This document shows, in pieces, positions 24,213 through 32,820 of a DNA stretch of 64,000 bases (its first letter is position 1; every line of letters starts with the position of its first letter). The DNA is taken from NCBI RefSeq assembly GCF_028736925.1, contig NZ_JAQZAT010000001.1:248001-312000 (forward strand), in the 5' to 3' direction. A program made the translations under genes and the position numbers. The stretch is from Flavivirga sp. 57AJ16 (lineage in GTDB: Bacteria > Bacteroidota > Bacteroidia > Flavobacteriales > Flavobacteriaceae). The notes below the pieces were generated by a model that did not search any database, had not been told where the DNA came from, and worked only from the letters and a program-made list of their open reading frames with translations.

Positions 24213-25229
24213 CTATTCCAATAATTTAAGTTTTTTTAAATCGTGATAAAAGAAATTCTTTTCATCGTTCATGGAAACAAATAATCCATTAGGAAACTTA
24301 TTTCCTAATGCGGTAGTTGTAACATCGCACCCATCAGTCTCGATAGTTCCTAAATTAATTTCCTTAATAAATGCATTCGTCTCTAAATCGAAAACATTAA
24401 ACGTATGTGCTTGCTGGTTTGACACAATTAAAAATCCCTTATCCTGATATTTAGCAATAGCTATCCCTTCAATATCCTCTTTAAAGTACTCGCTTCCAAA
24501 ACAGTAAATTTCCTCATCTCCTTTAGAGGGCTCTGCATGATATTTACGAATACAATGCATCTCATCGGAATAATACACAATGCCTGCCTCGTTATCTACA
24601 GCTATAGCTTCTATTTCTTTTTTACCACTAAATTCGCCAAACTTTCTAACGAGTTTAGAGTGCACACCTAAGCTATCTGAAGTTAAATAATATTGATATA
24701 AATACCCCTTTTTAGGACCTGTCTTTCTACCCACAATAGCATACAATTTTTGGGTTTCTGGTGATTTGTAAAGTGCTATGCCCATTGGTAAATTTGTTTC
24801 AGGTTCTTGTGCATCTGTAAAAACAGGAAAACCGCCATGATCCAACGGTTTCATATCTGGGACAGAAAACAAGCGTATTTGTTGACGTTCTCTTTCTGTA
24901 AATGCAATAACATCGACTTTAGTGGAGTCATTCAATTGAAAACCATATTCCAAATCAATATTATTTGGTCGCTTTAAATTCCTTATTGTTTTGTCTTCAA
25001 TAATTTTACCATCTAAATCAAAGGCATAAATAGCACCTTCTGTATTTTTATCGGTGCCAAAAACAATACTCTTGGAGGCATCTTTCGAATTAATCCATAT
25101 AGCAGGATCGTCTGTATCATACAATGTTGTTTCGGTAATGACATCGGCTATAATTTCAGGTAATTTTTTAGCGCATGCCATTACTATAACAAAACAAACA
25201 AAAATAATGTTCACTCTAAGCTTTTCCAT
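24213..25229 (-). CDS. Beta-propeller phytase lipoprotein
   Basis: The 338-residue protein has a lipobox ending at Cys19 (VIVMACAK). The mature part resembles 3-phytase of the beta-propeller type: DDPAIWINSKDASKSIVFGTD, then YAFDLDGKII, KRPNNIDLEYGF, FSGKKEIEAIAVDNEAGIVYYSDE and a DxxGC-type end. These enzymes release phosphate from phytate in a calcium-dependent way outside the cell. It is anchored to a membrane here. It overlaps the upstream TonB-dependent receptor by one base, so the two are co-translated and probably make one nutrient-capture unit. Confidence 0.88.
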   Translation of the reverse strand: MEKLRVNIIFVCFVIVMACAKKLPEIIADVITETTLYDTDDPAIWINSKDASKSIVFGTDKNTEGAIYAFDLDGKIIEDKTIRNLKRPNNIDLEYGFQLNDSTKVDVIAFTERERQQIRLFSVPDMKPLDHGGFPVFTDAQEPETNLPMGIALYKSPETQKLYAIVGRKTGPKKGYLYQYYLTSDSLGVHSKLVRKFGEFSGKKEIEAIAVDNEAGIVYYSDEMHCIRKYHAEPSKGDEEIYCFGSEYFKEDIEGIAIAKYQDKGFLIVSNQQAHTFNVFDLETNAFIKEINLGTIETDGCDVTTTALGNKFPNGLFVSMNDEKNFFYHDLKKLKLLE

Positions 25230-28054
25230 TATTGTTTTTTATTAAATAAGTCATATTTTATACCAAACGTGATGCGTCTTCCATAATACTCTACTTGCAT
25301 GGTTCTATTTTTAACACCCTGAAAATAACGTAACGGCTGGTCGGTGATATTATTTAAATCGAAGTAGATACTAAGTCCTTTGTTAAATGCATAAGAAACA
25401 TTAAAATCCAACAAGAATTGTTCATCGTAATACCTATCTTCGAAAGTACTTCCTCCAATTTCATCTATATAAGCATCAGAATAGTTAGCTGATAAACGTA
25501 GATTTAATTTTTTATCAGAATAACCCAAAGATCCATTAAACATATTAGGCGCTGTACCTGGTAAATCCAAATCTGTTCTTTCTTCTCCATCAGAATTCCT
25601 AATACCATCTGCACTTGATGTTAAATAAGTATAATTTAACATCAAGCTAAAGTTTTTAGCAAACCCTGGCAAGAAATCCAACTGACGCTGAAAACCAACC
25701 TCTGCTCCAAATATATTAGCATTATCACCATTTTGTGGCTGGAAACTATCAAATCCTGTCCCTGCATCCTCAAACTGAAAGGTATAAATAAAATCTTTTA
25801 TGCTTTTTTGAAATATACCTCCAGAAATAATGCCAACACTACTAAAATAGTGCTCCATCATTAAATCAAAGTTCATAGATGTCGTAGCACTTAACTCTGG
25901 GTTTCCTAAGAATATTTCTTCATCATCTGCAACAATATCTATACTAGGTACAACATCTACATAATTTGGTCTAGCTAATGTGTTAGTCCATGCAAATCGT
26001 AAAATCGTATGATCATTTACATGATATTTAAAATGAACCCCAGGCAGTACATTTATATAATTCTTATTGGCAGTTATAAGCCCTAAAACATTTTCTTCAT
26101 CTTCAATTTGGTTTCCCGTAGCTTCAGTCTTGGTACTTTCTACTCTCACACCAACTAATACATTCAATTTATCTGATAGTTTTTGATTTGTCATGATATA
26201 ACCAGCATAAACATGTTCTTTTACTTCATAATTAGCTCTAACATATTCGCTTGGTACATCTGAAATATCAAATAGCGATGTATTGTTTAAATCTAATTTC
26301 CCTAAAAATGCAGGATCTACAAACATGCCTGCCGCATACTTACTTCCTGCTAAAAAATCGGGATCTGTTTGGTCTGTTAATGGTAAAGCACTTAAATCAT
26401 CAAATGCAGCGTTTGTAGGTTCGAATTCGAAAAAATTATTAGTTCTTTCTTTATCCTTTATTTTTAAACGCCCTCCAAATTTTACGAAACCGTCTCCTTT
26501 ATTAAAAAAATCGGCCTGAAGTGTAAAATTTGCAAAAAAGTTAAAATCTTTTTCTTCCGTGAACTGATTTTCTTCTGTAATTTCTTTTAGACTAAAGTTA
26601 CTTAATGCAACATCACTAGCATTTACTGGTGTAATTAATGGGAATTTTTGATTGGCAAAATCTGTATTAAAAGGAATAGGGTCGCCTCCGTTGGTTTCCT
26701 CTAATTCATATTCAACATAACGCTCGTTTAATCGCTCTTCTGAGGCACTTGCGTAAGATGCCAACCAATCAAATTCTATTTCCCCAAATAAATGCTCCCC
26801 TCCCAAGCTATAATTTTGCATACGCTGATCTTCAAGACGTGCATTTTTATTTCTGTTATTATCGATGCCTCCTTTTGTTTGTCTACTTATTTCTCCCTCG
26901 TAACCAGTAATAGTTTCTGTACCACTAGCAAATATTGGTTCAATACTTCCATATTGAAGTGCAAAACGATTTTCCCTATCATCCCTCCAATTATACATTG
27001 ATTTTAGATGAATCGTATTATTAACATCGAAAGCATAATCTAAATTCGCAGAAAAACTTCTTCTAATACGTTGTACCAAATACGTTCTAATATCCGATTC
27101 TTCTACAAATGGATCTACCTGGATATCTTCTCCAGAAACTGGGCTTTCTACTTCATTTACCCATTCTGCTTCTACGTTGTCCGAACCAAAATCACTATCA
27201 TTGATAGATGTAGAAAGCATCCATCCAAATTTATTATCTTTTGATCTATCTCCTACTAAAAATGATCCGTTTATAATTCTTTTGTCTGTAATAAAATTAA
27301 CTCCAGAGCCTACAGTTGCCGCTACCCTAAATCCGTTTGGAGATGTTCTTGTTACCAAATTTACAGAGCCCCCTAGCGCATCGGCATCCATATCTGGTGT
27401 CACAGCTTTATTAACTTCTATAAGCTGAATCATATCTGATGGAATTAAATCCATTTGTACATTTCTGTTATCACCTTCGGCAGAAGGAATTCTACTCCCG
27501 TTTAACGTCACCGAATTTAATTGAGGCGCTAAACCTCTAACAATAATATTACGTGCTTCTCCCTGATCTACTTGCATTGTAATTCCTTGGATACGCTTTA
27601 TGGCATCTCCAATATTTGCATCGGGAAACTTACCTATCTGGTCTGTTGAAACGACATTTGTAATATTCTGTTTATTTTTTTGAGCATTAAGTGCTTTTGC
27701 CTGGCCACTATTATACCCTGTTATTAGAACATCATCCAACTCCAAGTTTTCTGGAGATATGGCTATGACAACTTCTGCTGTTGTTCCTGCTTCAACATGA
27801 ACTTCTTTTTCTGTATCTGCATATCCTAAATAAGTGATTTTTATTGTTTGGGTTCCGGAAGGAATATTAACCAACAAAAAGCTACCATCAAAATCTGATG
27901 TAGTCCCTTTATTCAGTGATTCGATCAATACATTTCCAAAAGGAATTGATAAGCCATTTTCGTCAATAATTTTCCCTTGAATATTCCCTCCTTGAGTGAA
28001 TCCAAGAAAGCCAAACGATAATGTAATAAATAATAATACGTAATTTTTTCTCAT
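25229..28054 (-). CDS. TonB-dependent receptor paired with phytase
   Basis: The 941-residue outer-membrane receptor has a signal peptide (about 1-20), a carboxypeptidase-regulatory-like domain (about 23-108; GKIIDENGLSIPFGNVLIES), a plug (about 120-235; IGKFPDANIGDAIKRIQGI, IVRGLAPQLNSVTLNG) and a long barrel. It ends in RRITFGIKYDLFNKKQ. Plug sequences of this kind are common in receptors for carbohydrates or phosphorus compounds. With the phytase gene directly after it, uptake of phytate or its phosphorylated products is the likely job, by inference. No SusD-like partner is present. Confidence 0.9.
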   Translation of the reverse strand: MRKNYVLLFITLSFGFLGFTQGGNIQGKIIDENGLSIPFGNVLIESLNKGTTSDFDGSFLLVNIPSGTQTIKITYLGYADTEKEVHVEAGTTAEVVIAISPENLELDDVLITGYNSGQAKALNAQKNKQNITNVVSTDQIGKFPDANIGDAIKRIQGITMQVDQGEARNIIVRGLAPQLNSVTLNGSRIPSAEGDNRNVQMDLIPSDMIQLIEVNKAVTPDMDADALGGSVNLVTRTSPNGFRVAATVGSGVNFITDKRIINGSFLVGDRSKDNKFGWMLSTSINDSDFGSDNVEAEWVNEVESPVSGEDIQVDPFVEESDIRTYLVQRIRRSFSANLDYAFDVNNTIHLKSMYNWRDDRENRFALQYGSIEPIFASGTETITGYEGEISRQTKGGIDNNRNKNARLEDQRMQNYSLGGEHLFGEIEFDWLASYASASEERLNERYVEYELEETNGGDPIPFNTDFANQKFPLITPVNASDVALSNFSLKEITEENQFTEEKDFNFFANFTLQADFFNKGDGFVKFGGRLKIKDKERTNNFFEFEPTNAAFDDLSALPLTDQTDPDFLAGSKYAAGMFVDPAFLGKLDLNNTSLFDISDVPSEYVRANYEVKEHVYAGYIMTNQKLSDKLNVLVGVRVESTKTEATGNQIEDEENVLGLITANKNYINVLPGVHFKYHVNDHTILRFAWTNTLARPNYVDVVPSIDIVADDEEIFLGNPELSATTSMNFDLMMEHYFSSVGIISGGIFQKSIKDFIYTFQFEDAGTGFDSFQPQNGDNANIFGAEVGFQRQLDFLPGFAKNFSLMLNYTYLTSSADGIRNSDGEERTDLDLPGTAPNMFNGSLGYSDKKLNLRLSANYSDAYIDEIGGSTFEDRYYDEQFLLDFNVSYAFNKGLSIYFDLNNITDQPLRYFQGVKNRTMQVEYYGRRITFGIKYDLFNKKQ

Positions 28055-28242
28055 GATTTTTTGTTAGTTGAATACTAGGCGAAATAACAAAAATGATGAG
28101 CAAAGAATTTTAAGTGTTTTTTATATAATTGTTATGGATACATATAAAAAAATCTTGTTTTACTATTACTTAACATTAAAATTAACTTTTAGAAATGTGC
28201 CAATAAAAAATTTCTAACAGGTTACTTCAAGATAAATTCAGG

Positions 28243-28806
28243 CTACTGAGTACACAAAAAAAGATTGGACACGAATGGCACAAATTTTCACAAATTATTC
28301 AGACTATTGACAGGTTTCAAGGGATCAAGAACAAAAGTTGTGTGTGCGAATTAATTTAAAAAGTCATACTCTAAATGAATCATGCTGTTTAATGATTAAC
28401 TTTTCTTTGCTCGTCCAAAGAAAAGTAACAAAAGAAAGGACGCCCCTTCGTAGGAATTTCTTCTTTTGCTAGCGCTCAAGAAGAACCAAGCCCAAAACTT
28501 GGCGTCGCCCCATCGCTCCATCCTAGGCGGTGCTCCTGGTTTTCCAAGTTTTGGGCTTTATTCTTACGAAGGGTCTGGCTTGCCTCATGGCCTGTTCTTA
28601 ACGATGATCTTGGAGTCTTCATCGCGAGGACGTTTAGGACGTAGAAATCTGTTTTTTTATAAACACAACAATTAGTCTTGATCCGTTTCAAGCCTATATA
28701 GTCTAGGGATTCTTATTCATGCCATGTCCAATCTATTCCATAATGTATTGGATTCGTGTGAATTTGTGCCATTCGTGTCTTTTTTATAGATGTGTACTCT
28801 CGGTAG
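28243..28806. repeat. 564-bp nested inverted-repeat element
   Basis: The outer arms, 28243-28286 and 28761-28806, are imperfect inverted copies containing CTAC.GAGTACAC and GACACGAATGGCACAAATT. Inside them, 28303-28330 roughly mirrors 28677-28703. CCTTCGTAGGAA near 28445 mirrors TTCTTACGAAGG near 28560, and AAGCCCAAAACTTGG (28489-28503) mirrors CCAAGTTTTGGGCTT (28543-28557) perfectly. It also carries a CTTTTCTTTG...CAAAGAAAAG hairpin near 28400. Open frames inside it are too short and repetitive to be genes. It fills the gap between the TonB receptor and rpmA. Confidence 0.65.
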
Positions 28807-28963
28807 TTTTGAAAAGGGAGGATAATTTCGATCTTGTCGAAATTTAGGAGGGTCAAACCAAAATAGGTCAATGACAGGTTTTCTCTTTAGATAAACCAAA
28901 ACTTTTACCTGCACACAACTTTTTGAGCATGGTCCCTTCTGTGCAACAAACGTGGGCCAATAA

Positions 28964-28994
28964 AAAAACCCTTCCTGTTTCCAGAAAGGGTTTA
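28964..28994 (-). terminator. Terminator of rplU-rpmA
   Basis: On the minus strand AAACCCTTTCTGG pairs with CAGGAAGGGTTTTTTT, a strong stem followed by a T-run, 24 bp after the rpmA stop. Confidence 0.8.
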
Positions 28995-29017
28995 TGCTTT
29001 AAAAAGAAAATGGTTTC

Positions 29018-29278
29018 TTAAGCCTCAAAAGGCTCAATAGAAACATAAGATTTATTGTCTTTTTTCTTTGTAAACTTTACAACACCATCAACTCTAGCGT
29101 GTAATGTATGATCTTTTGAAGAGTAAACATTCTCACCAGGGTGGTGCGTGTTACCTCTTTGTCTAACGATAATGTTTCCAGCTATTGCAGCTTGACCACC
29201 AAATATCTTTACACCTAAGCGTTTCGATTCTGATTCTCTACCGTTTTTCGAACTTCCGACTCCTTTTTTATGTGCCAT
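29018..29278 (-). CDS. rpmA: 50S ribosomal protein L27
   Basis: The 86-residue protein begins [20 protein letters not shown] and has [18 protein letters not shown], the usual L27 sequence near the peptidyl-transferase centre. The N-terminus lacks the cleaved extension seen in Firmicutes. It follows rplU by 26 bp in the usual order and is closed by a terminator. Confidence 0.98.
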   Translation of the reverse strand: MAHKKGVGSSKNGRESESKRLGVKIFGGQAAIAGNIIVRQRGNTHHPGENVYSSKDHTLHARVDGVVKFTKKKDNKSYVSIEPFEA

Positions 29279-29304
29279 TTTATTTCGATTTTAGTTTTTT
29301 AAAA

Positions 29305-29919
29305 TTAACTTAAAGCAGCAATTAAATCAGCTTTCTTCATAGAAGAAATTCCTTCAACACCTTTAGCTTTAGCCATCTCTTTTAATTCAGCAACAGTAAG
29401 TTTACTTAAATCTTGAGTAGCTTCTGCCTTTTTAGCAGCAGGCTTTGCTTTAGGTGCAGCAGTTTCTGCTTTTTTAGTTGCTTTTGCCGGAGCAGCTTTT
29501 TTAGCTCCCTCGCTTTCAGCTTTGGCAGCTTTCTTAGCTCCCTCGCTTTCAGCTTTGGCAGCTTTCTTAGCTCCCTCGCTTTCAGCTTTGGCAGCTTTCT
29601 TAGCTCCCGAAGCAGCAATGCTTTCTATTACGATTTCTGTTAAAGATTGACGGTGACCATTTTTAACACGGTATCCTTTACGTCTTTTCTTCTTAAAAAC
29701 TATAACTTTATCACCTTTAAGGTGTTTTAAGACTTTTGCTCCTACTTGAGCTCCGTCTATAGCTGGGGCGCCTACAGTTACTTTGTCACCATCTGCTACT
29801 AGAAGTACATTATCGAAAGAAACTTTCTTACCTTCTTCTGTTTGTAAACGGTTAACAAAAACTTTTTGGTCTTTTTCAACTTTAAATTGATGCCCTGCTA
29901 TCTCTACAATTGCGTACAT
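29305..29919 (-). CDS. rplU: 50S ribosomal protein L21 with long repeat-bearing C-terminal extension
   Basis: Residues 1 to about 103 are normal L21 (MYAIVEIAGHQFKV, KHLKGDKVIVFKKKRRKGYR, GHRQSLTEIVIESI). The protein then continues for another 100 residues. A Lys/Ala-rich part contains three exact copies of the 11-residue unit SEGAKKAAKAE, and the final 37 residues (LSKLTVAELKEMAKAKGVEG, then MKKADLIAAL) resemble a small HeH/SAP/Rho-N-type helical domain. Extended L21 with such a domain is known in Bacteroidota. The repeats make this copy unusual. It leads the rplU-rpmA operon and has a strong promoter. Confidence 0.95.
   Translation of the reverse strand: MYAIVEIAGHQFKVEKDQKVFVNRLQTEEGKKVSFDNVLLVADGDKVTVGAPAIDGAQVGAKVLKHLKGDKVIVFKKKRRKGYRVKNGHRQSLTEIVIESIAASGAKKAAKAESEGAKKAAKAESEGAKKAAKAESEGAKKAAPAKATKKAETAAPKAKPAAKKAEATQDLSKLTVAELKEMAKAKGVEGISSMKKADLIAALS
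29503..29601 (-). repeat. Three exact 33-bp tandem repeats inside rplU
   Basis: Units at 29503-29535, 29536-29568 and 29569-29601 are identical and encode the 11-residue Lys/Ala/Glu-rich unit. A partial unit follows on the side nearer the gene start. In-frame units allow the length to change by slippage without breaking the gene. Confidence 0.95.
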
Positions 29920-29961
29920 AGCGTAACGTTTTTATTAATTAATTTGTTCAAAAAATGAGTG

Positions 29962-29992
29962 CAAATATACTGCTAATTAATTAAACTGCAAA
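29962..29992 (-). promoter_or_regulatory. Promoter of rplU-rpmA
   Basis: On the minus strand TTTG (29992-29989), a 19-bp spacer and TATATTTG (29969-29962) match the Bacteroidota TTTG-N19-TAnnTTTG promoter exactly, 43 bp before the rplU start. Confidence 0.8.
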
Positions 29993-30260
29993 CGTTTTAT
30001 TGATTTTGAACGATTATTTCTGCTTGTTTTTTTACCAAAAAAACTTCTAAATAAAAAGTATGATCCCAATTCTAATTTAAAATGGCTCAAATATAAGGTA
30101 CTAAACCCGAGATCCTACGTGAATACTGAAACAAGTCCAGCACATGAAGCAGGGTTAACTCTACGATCTGTTTCGAATACTTTGCTTTGCAACTTTTCCA
30201 AACCAAGTTTTCCTGACACGCAATAAGCGTGGACTCATAATTTACCAGCATAGAAAATAA

Positions 30261-30290
30261 AATCCCCTAATAACGAAGAGGGATTTTTTA
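30261..30290. terminator. Hairpin AAATCCC...GGGATTTTTT
   Basis: AAAATCCC, a loop of about 12 nt and GGGATTTTTT form a short terminator-like hairpin in the gap upstream of rplU. The gene it would serve is not clear. Confidence 0.4.
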
Positions 30291-30325
30291 TTATCAGTCG
30301 TTTCATAGATAAAAATGCTATTATT

Positions 30326-30552
30326 GAACTCATCTTGACTTTTACTATTTCCTAAAACCTGCCGGCAGGCAGGAATGGCTAAAATCTGTCCTTATTTCGT
30401 TACTTTTATTATCCGTAGCGATGCTATGCCTTTCTAAAAGTGCCTCATCTGGACAAATTTTATCTCATTTTAATTCACTAAATTCTTATTATCATAAATC
30501 GGAGTTCATGAATCTTCGATTTCGGTAAAACACATAAAGTCAAGATGAGTTC
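30326..30552. repeat. 227-bp inverted-repeat element, copy B
   Basis: The 17-bp arms GAACTCATCTTGACTTT (30326-30342) and its exact inverse (30536-30552) enclose a CCTGCCGGCAGGCAGG repeat (about 30359-30374). They also enclose a core CCTTATTTCGTTAC, TTTTATTA, CGTAGCGATGCTATG. That core matches copy A at 1451-1627 although the arms do not. A TTCATGAATCTTCGATTTC stretch near 30506 recurs at about 59162. No gene is seen inside. Confidence 0.7.
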
Positions 30553-30555
30553 GTT

Positions 30556-30654
30556 ATGAAAAACTTAAAAGAACAACTCAAAGTAAAAACAAAAACAATT
30601 AGTGAATTTATTAAAGGGCTACCTGCGGCAGCTTCTTACGTCTTAAGACATTAA
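30556..30654 (+). CDS. Candidate 32-residue protein, unrecognised
   Basis: An ATG four bases after the right arm of the inverted-repeat element opens a 32-codon frame (MKNLKEQLKVKTKTISEFIK, then GLPAAASYVLRH). Composition is protein-like (basic, amphipathic) but no family is known to me and no promoter is clear. It may be chance. Confidence 0.2.
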   Translation: MKNLKEQLKVKTKTISEFIKGLPAAASYVLRH

Positions 30655-30666
30655 ACTGGAAACCAC

Positions 30667-31122
30667 TTATAGGTGGTTTTGATTGAGATTACTGGTCTTT
30701 TTAAAAAACTGCATAACGGCAAGCACAACTACTATTGTTGTTGCAAATCCCATAATGGCAACTATAAAAGTCACCATACCAATGTCTATATTAAAACCAC
30801 CTTTTATAGTTTGGAGCAATTCCGATAAAAAAGTAGGATGGATTTCTGTAGCATAAAGCAAGAAAAAAACAGTGAAGACCAATGTAGCGATAAAGCCTGT
30901 AACAACGCCCGTTTTAAATCCTTCTCCATAAGTAAAGGTTTCCAGGTTCTCATTTTTTTTCAAACGTACAGCTTCACAAATTCCGAAAGCAGTAATAACA
31001 GCATTAAAAAAACTAAAAGCTGGATTAATATGCTTATGGAATGCTGCTAAAATTAAAAAATAAGCAATTAACATAGAACTTGTAAGGAGTCCAAATCGAA
31101 TGGAGTGCGGTATTCTTTTCAT
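30667..31122 (-). CDS. DUF4199 family membrane protein
   Basis: The 151-residue protein has four hydrophobic segments with the family pattern of DUF4199: an N-terminal SIRFGLLTSSMLIAYFLI, AFSFFNAVITAFGICEAVRL with a charged stretch, FTYGEGFKTGVVTGFIATLV and a final helix before a polar tail. The function of DUF4199 is unknown and it is confined mostly to Bacteroidota. It stands alone between two repeat-rich gaps. Confidence 0.75.
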   Translation of the reverse strand: MKRIPHSIRFGLLTSSMLIAYFLILAAFHKHINPAFSFFNAVITAFGICEAVRLKKNENLETFTYGEGFKTGVVTGFIATLVFTVFFLLYATEIHPTFLSELLQTIKGGFNIDIGMVTFIVAIMGFATTIVVVLAVMQFFKKTSNLNQNHL

Positions 31123-31361
31123 CTTTTTTACAAATTTATATGTACTTAAATTTCGTAAAAATTTATGTATTAAAATAATTTTGAAGCTGTTTTTTCAATT
31201 TAACCCATTGTTTATGAAGATAACTAACTACAATTTGGTGGTTTTTTGTACAATAAATATACCTCTCAAAAAGTAAAAATCTTGCCACTATTAATGTACT
31301 CAATAAATAGGGCTTAATTCTAACAATGGGGTTTTAATAAAGATTTTTTTGAAACGAACTC

Positions 31362-31408
31362 TCTCTTCTAAGCAGACGGTCACAGGTTCGAATCCTGTCG
31401 CGATCACT
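31362..31408 (+). tRNA. Orphan 3' half of a tRNA (possibly tRNA-Arg(TCT)); remnant
   Basis: CTTCTAA (anticodon-loop-like with TCT), GCAGA, a variable region, a complete T-arm (ACAGG, TTCGAAT, CCTGT) and acceptor 3' strand CGCGATC plus A are present. There is no matching 5' half (D-arm and GATCGCG) upstream. It is therefore a remnant, the sort left at the att site of an element that integrates into a tRNA gene. Confidence 0.65.
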
Positions 31409-31640
31409 TCAATCCTCACTAGGTGGGAATTTGTTGTTTTTACAGGTTTCTGTACATGGGTACAACATTTTTTGAATTCCGTATTATTTAATATACTTTG
31501 TTATTTTTGATTTTCTAATACTTAATCTGGGCTTAATGCCATTCCTTCAAATCAACTTTAGTAATCACAAAATTTTGTTTTTTAATACAATAAACAGCTT
31601 TATTTAGTAGTTTTGTAAATAAATTAATACTTACAAAATA

Positions 31641-32039
31641 ATGAATACATTAAAAAATATTATGGGCATAGCAATGATAGCATTCATGACTATTAGTTGC
31701 AAAAATGAAACAAAGCCAGAAGTAAAAACTATAGAAATTGCTAACGAGGCTTATAAAAAACTGGATCCAAATGCCACTTATGCTAAAGCTGAATTTACTA
31801 TTGAGGGTATGACATGTGCTATTGGATGCGCAAAAACCATAGAGAAAAAAATTGCAAAAATGGAAGGTGTGAAATCTGCTACTGTAGATTTTGACAGAAA
31901 ACTTGCCATGGTTGAATATAACGACGTTAAAGTAACCCCTACTTCTCTTGAAGAAACTGTTACAAAAGTCGCCGATATTTATAAAGTTAGCAACATGAAA
32001 ACTGTTAATGTCTTTTCAGAAAAAGATGCTGCACAATAA
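31641..32039 (+). CDS. Heavy-metal-associated (HMA) domain lipoprotein
   Basis: The 132-residue protein has a lipobox ending at Cys20 (FMTISC) and an HMA fold (about 48-120): EFTIEGMTCAIGCAKTIEKK, GVKSATVDFDRKLAMVEYND. Copper or other soft metals are the usual ligands. The metal site reads Cys59-x3-Cys63, one residue longer than the usual CxxC. It is not next to a P-type ATPase. A terminator-like hairpin at 32141-32165 follows. Confidence 0.88.
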   Translation: MNTLKNIMGIAMIAFMTISCKNETKPEVKTIEIANEAYKKLDPNATYAKAEFTIEGMTCAIGCAKTIEKKIAKMEGVKSATVDFDRKLAMVEYNDVKVTPTSLEETVTKVADIYKVSNMKTVNVFSEKDAAQ

Positions 32040-32140
32040 ATGACCTCAAGGTAAGGTCACGAGGCACTAAATTCCAAGAAAAGAAAAACAAGGGGGTTTT
32101 TAACTATAAAAAAATGCCTTATAAAAACAGTCCCGTTAAG

Positions 32141-32170
32141 CTTCCAGGTTTTATAAATCTGGAAGTTTTT
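32141..32170. terminator. Terminator between the HMA gene and gldD (bidirectional)
   Basis: CTTCCAG and CTGGAAG form a 7-bp stem around an 11-nt AT-rich loop, followed by TTTTTTAT on the plus strand. It lies between convergent genes. Confidence 0.7.
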
Positions 32171-32799
32171 TATTTCCATTCAATGGTTTCCATAATATGC
32201 TTGATGTCTTTTTGTAAATAATCGGCTGCAGGCAAAATCGAATCGTAATTAGGCTTTGCATAAAAATATAAGGAACCTGTTAAAAAGTGATTTACACTAT
32301 CGGTTACATAAAACTGTGCGGGTGATGCTACATTTCCTTTAACTTCAACAAAACTCCCAAACACCTTCTTTTCTTTATCAACATATGGATACTCAGGAAT
32401 TTCATCTGCTTTTGCCATATGTTTTTCTGTAAATTTTCTGGCATCACGTAAAAAACTCATTAAGTTTTTTTTATCATTTTCAATAGCCTTGTATGTTAAA
32501 AAAATCGTTCCCTTCATGGTTGGATATTCTAAATTTAGACCGTAGCTTTTAGTTGTAGCAACAACACTTTTTGAGTTAATTTTGCTAGCCAACATATTTC
32601 TTTCAAAAGTAAAAGGGGCATCGACCTTGGCTTCTATATATTTTGCTCTGGGGTAATCTAATCTTAAATACCCTTTTGGCTTTGGCACATAATCTTCTCC
32701 ACACGACACAAACATCAAACCCCCTATGATTAAGGAGATTTTTAATAAAAAATGGAAAGCTGGCTTTAAAATCATATAGTGCTTAGTTTGCAGTGACAA
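32170..32799 (-). CDS. gldD: Gliding motility lipoprotein GldD
   Basis: GldD is an outer-membrane-associated lipoprotein needed for gliding motility and type IX secretion in Flavobacterium. The 209-residue protein has a lipobox ending at Cys33 (MFVSCGED), then PKPKGYLRLDYPRAKY and the central NLEYPTMKGTIFLTYKAI typical of the family. It follows gldE by 21 bp at the end of the ssb-gldE-gldD group. Confidence 0.93.
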   Translation of the reverse strand: MSLQTKHYMILKPAFHFLLKISLIIGGLMFVSCGEDYVPKPKGYLRLDYPRAKYIEAKVDAPFTFERNMLASKINSKSVVATTKSYGLNLEYPTMKGTIFLTYKAIENDKKNLMSFLRDARKFTEKHMAKADEIPEYPYVDKEKKVFGSFVEVKGNVASPAQFYVTDSVNHFLTGSLYFYAKPNYDSILPAADYLQKDIKHIMETIEWK

Positions 32800-32820
32800 T
32801 ATTCCGTCTTTTATAAAAGA

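Noticed and set aside
28466-28914. Short open frames inside the 564-bp inverted-repeat element
   Set aside because: They are translations of palindromic repeats on both strands, with no consistent start or domain.
29406-29643. Open frames of 70-76 codons on both strands over the rplU repeats
   Set aside because: They are out-of-frame translations of the tandem 33-bp units in rplU.
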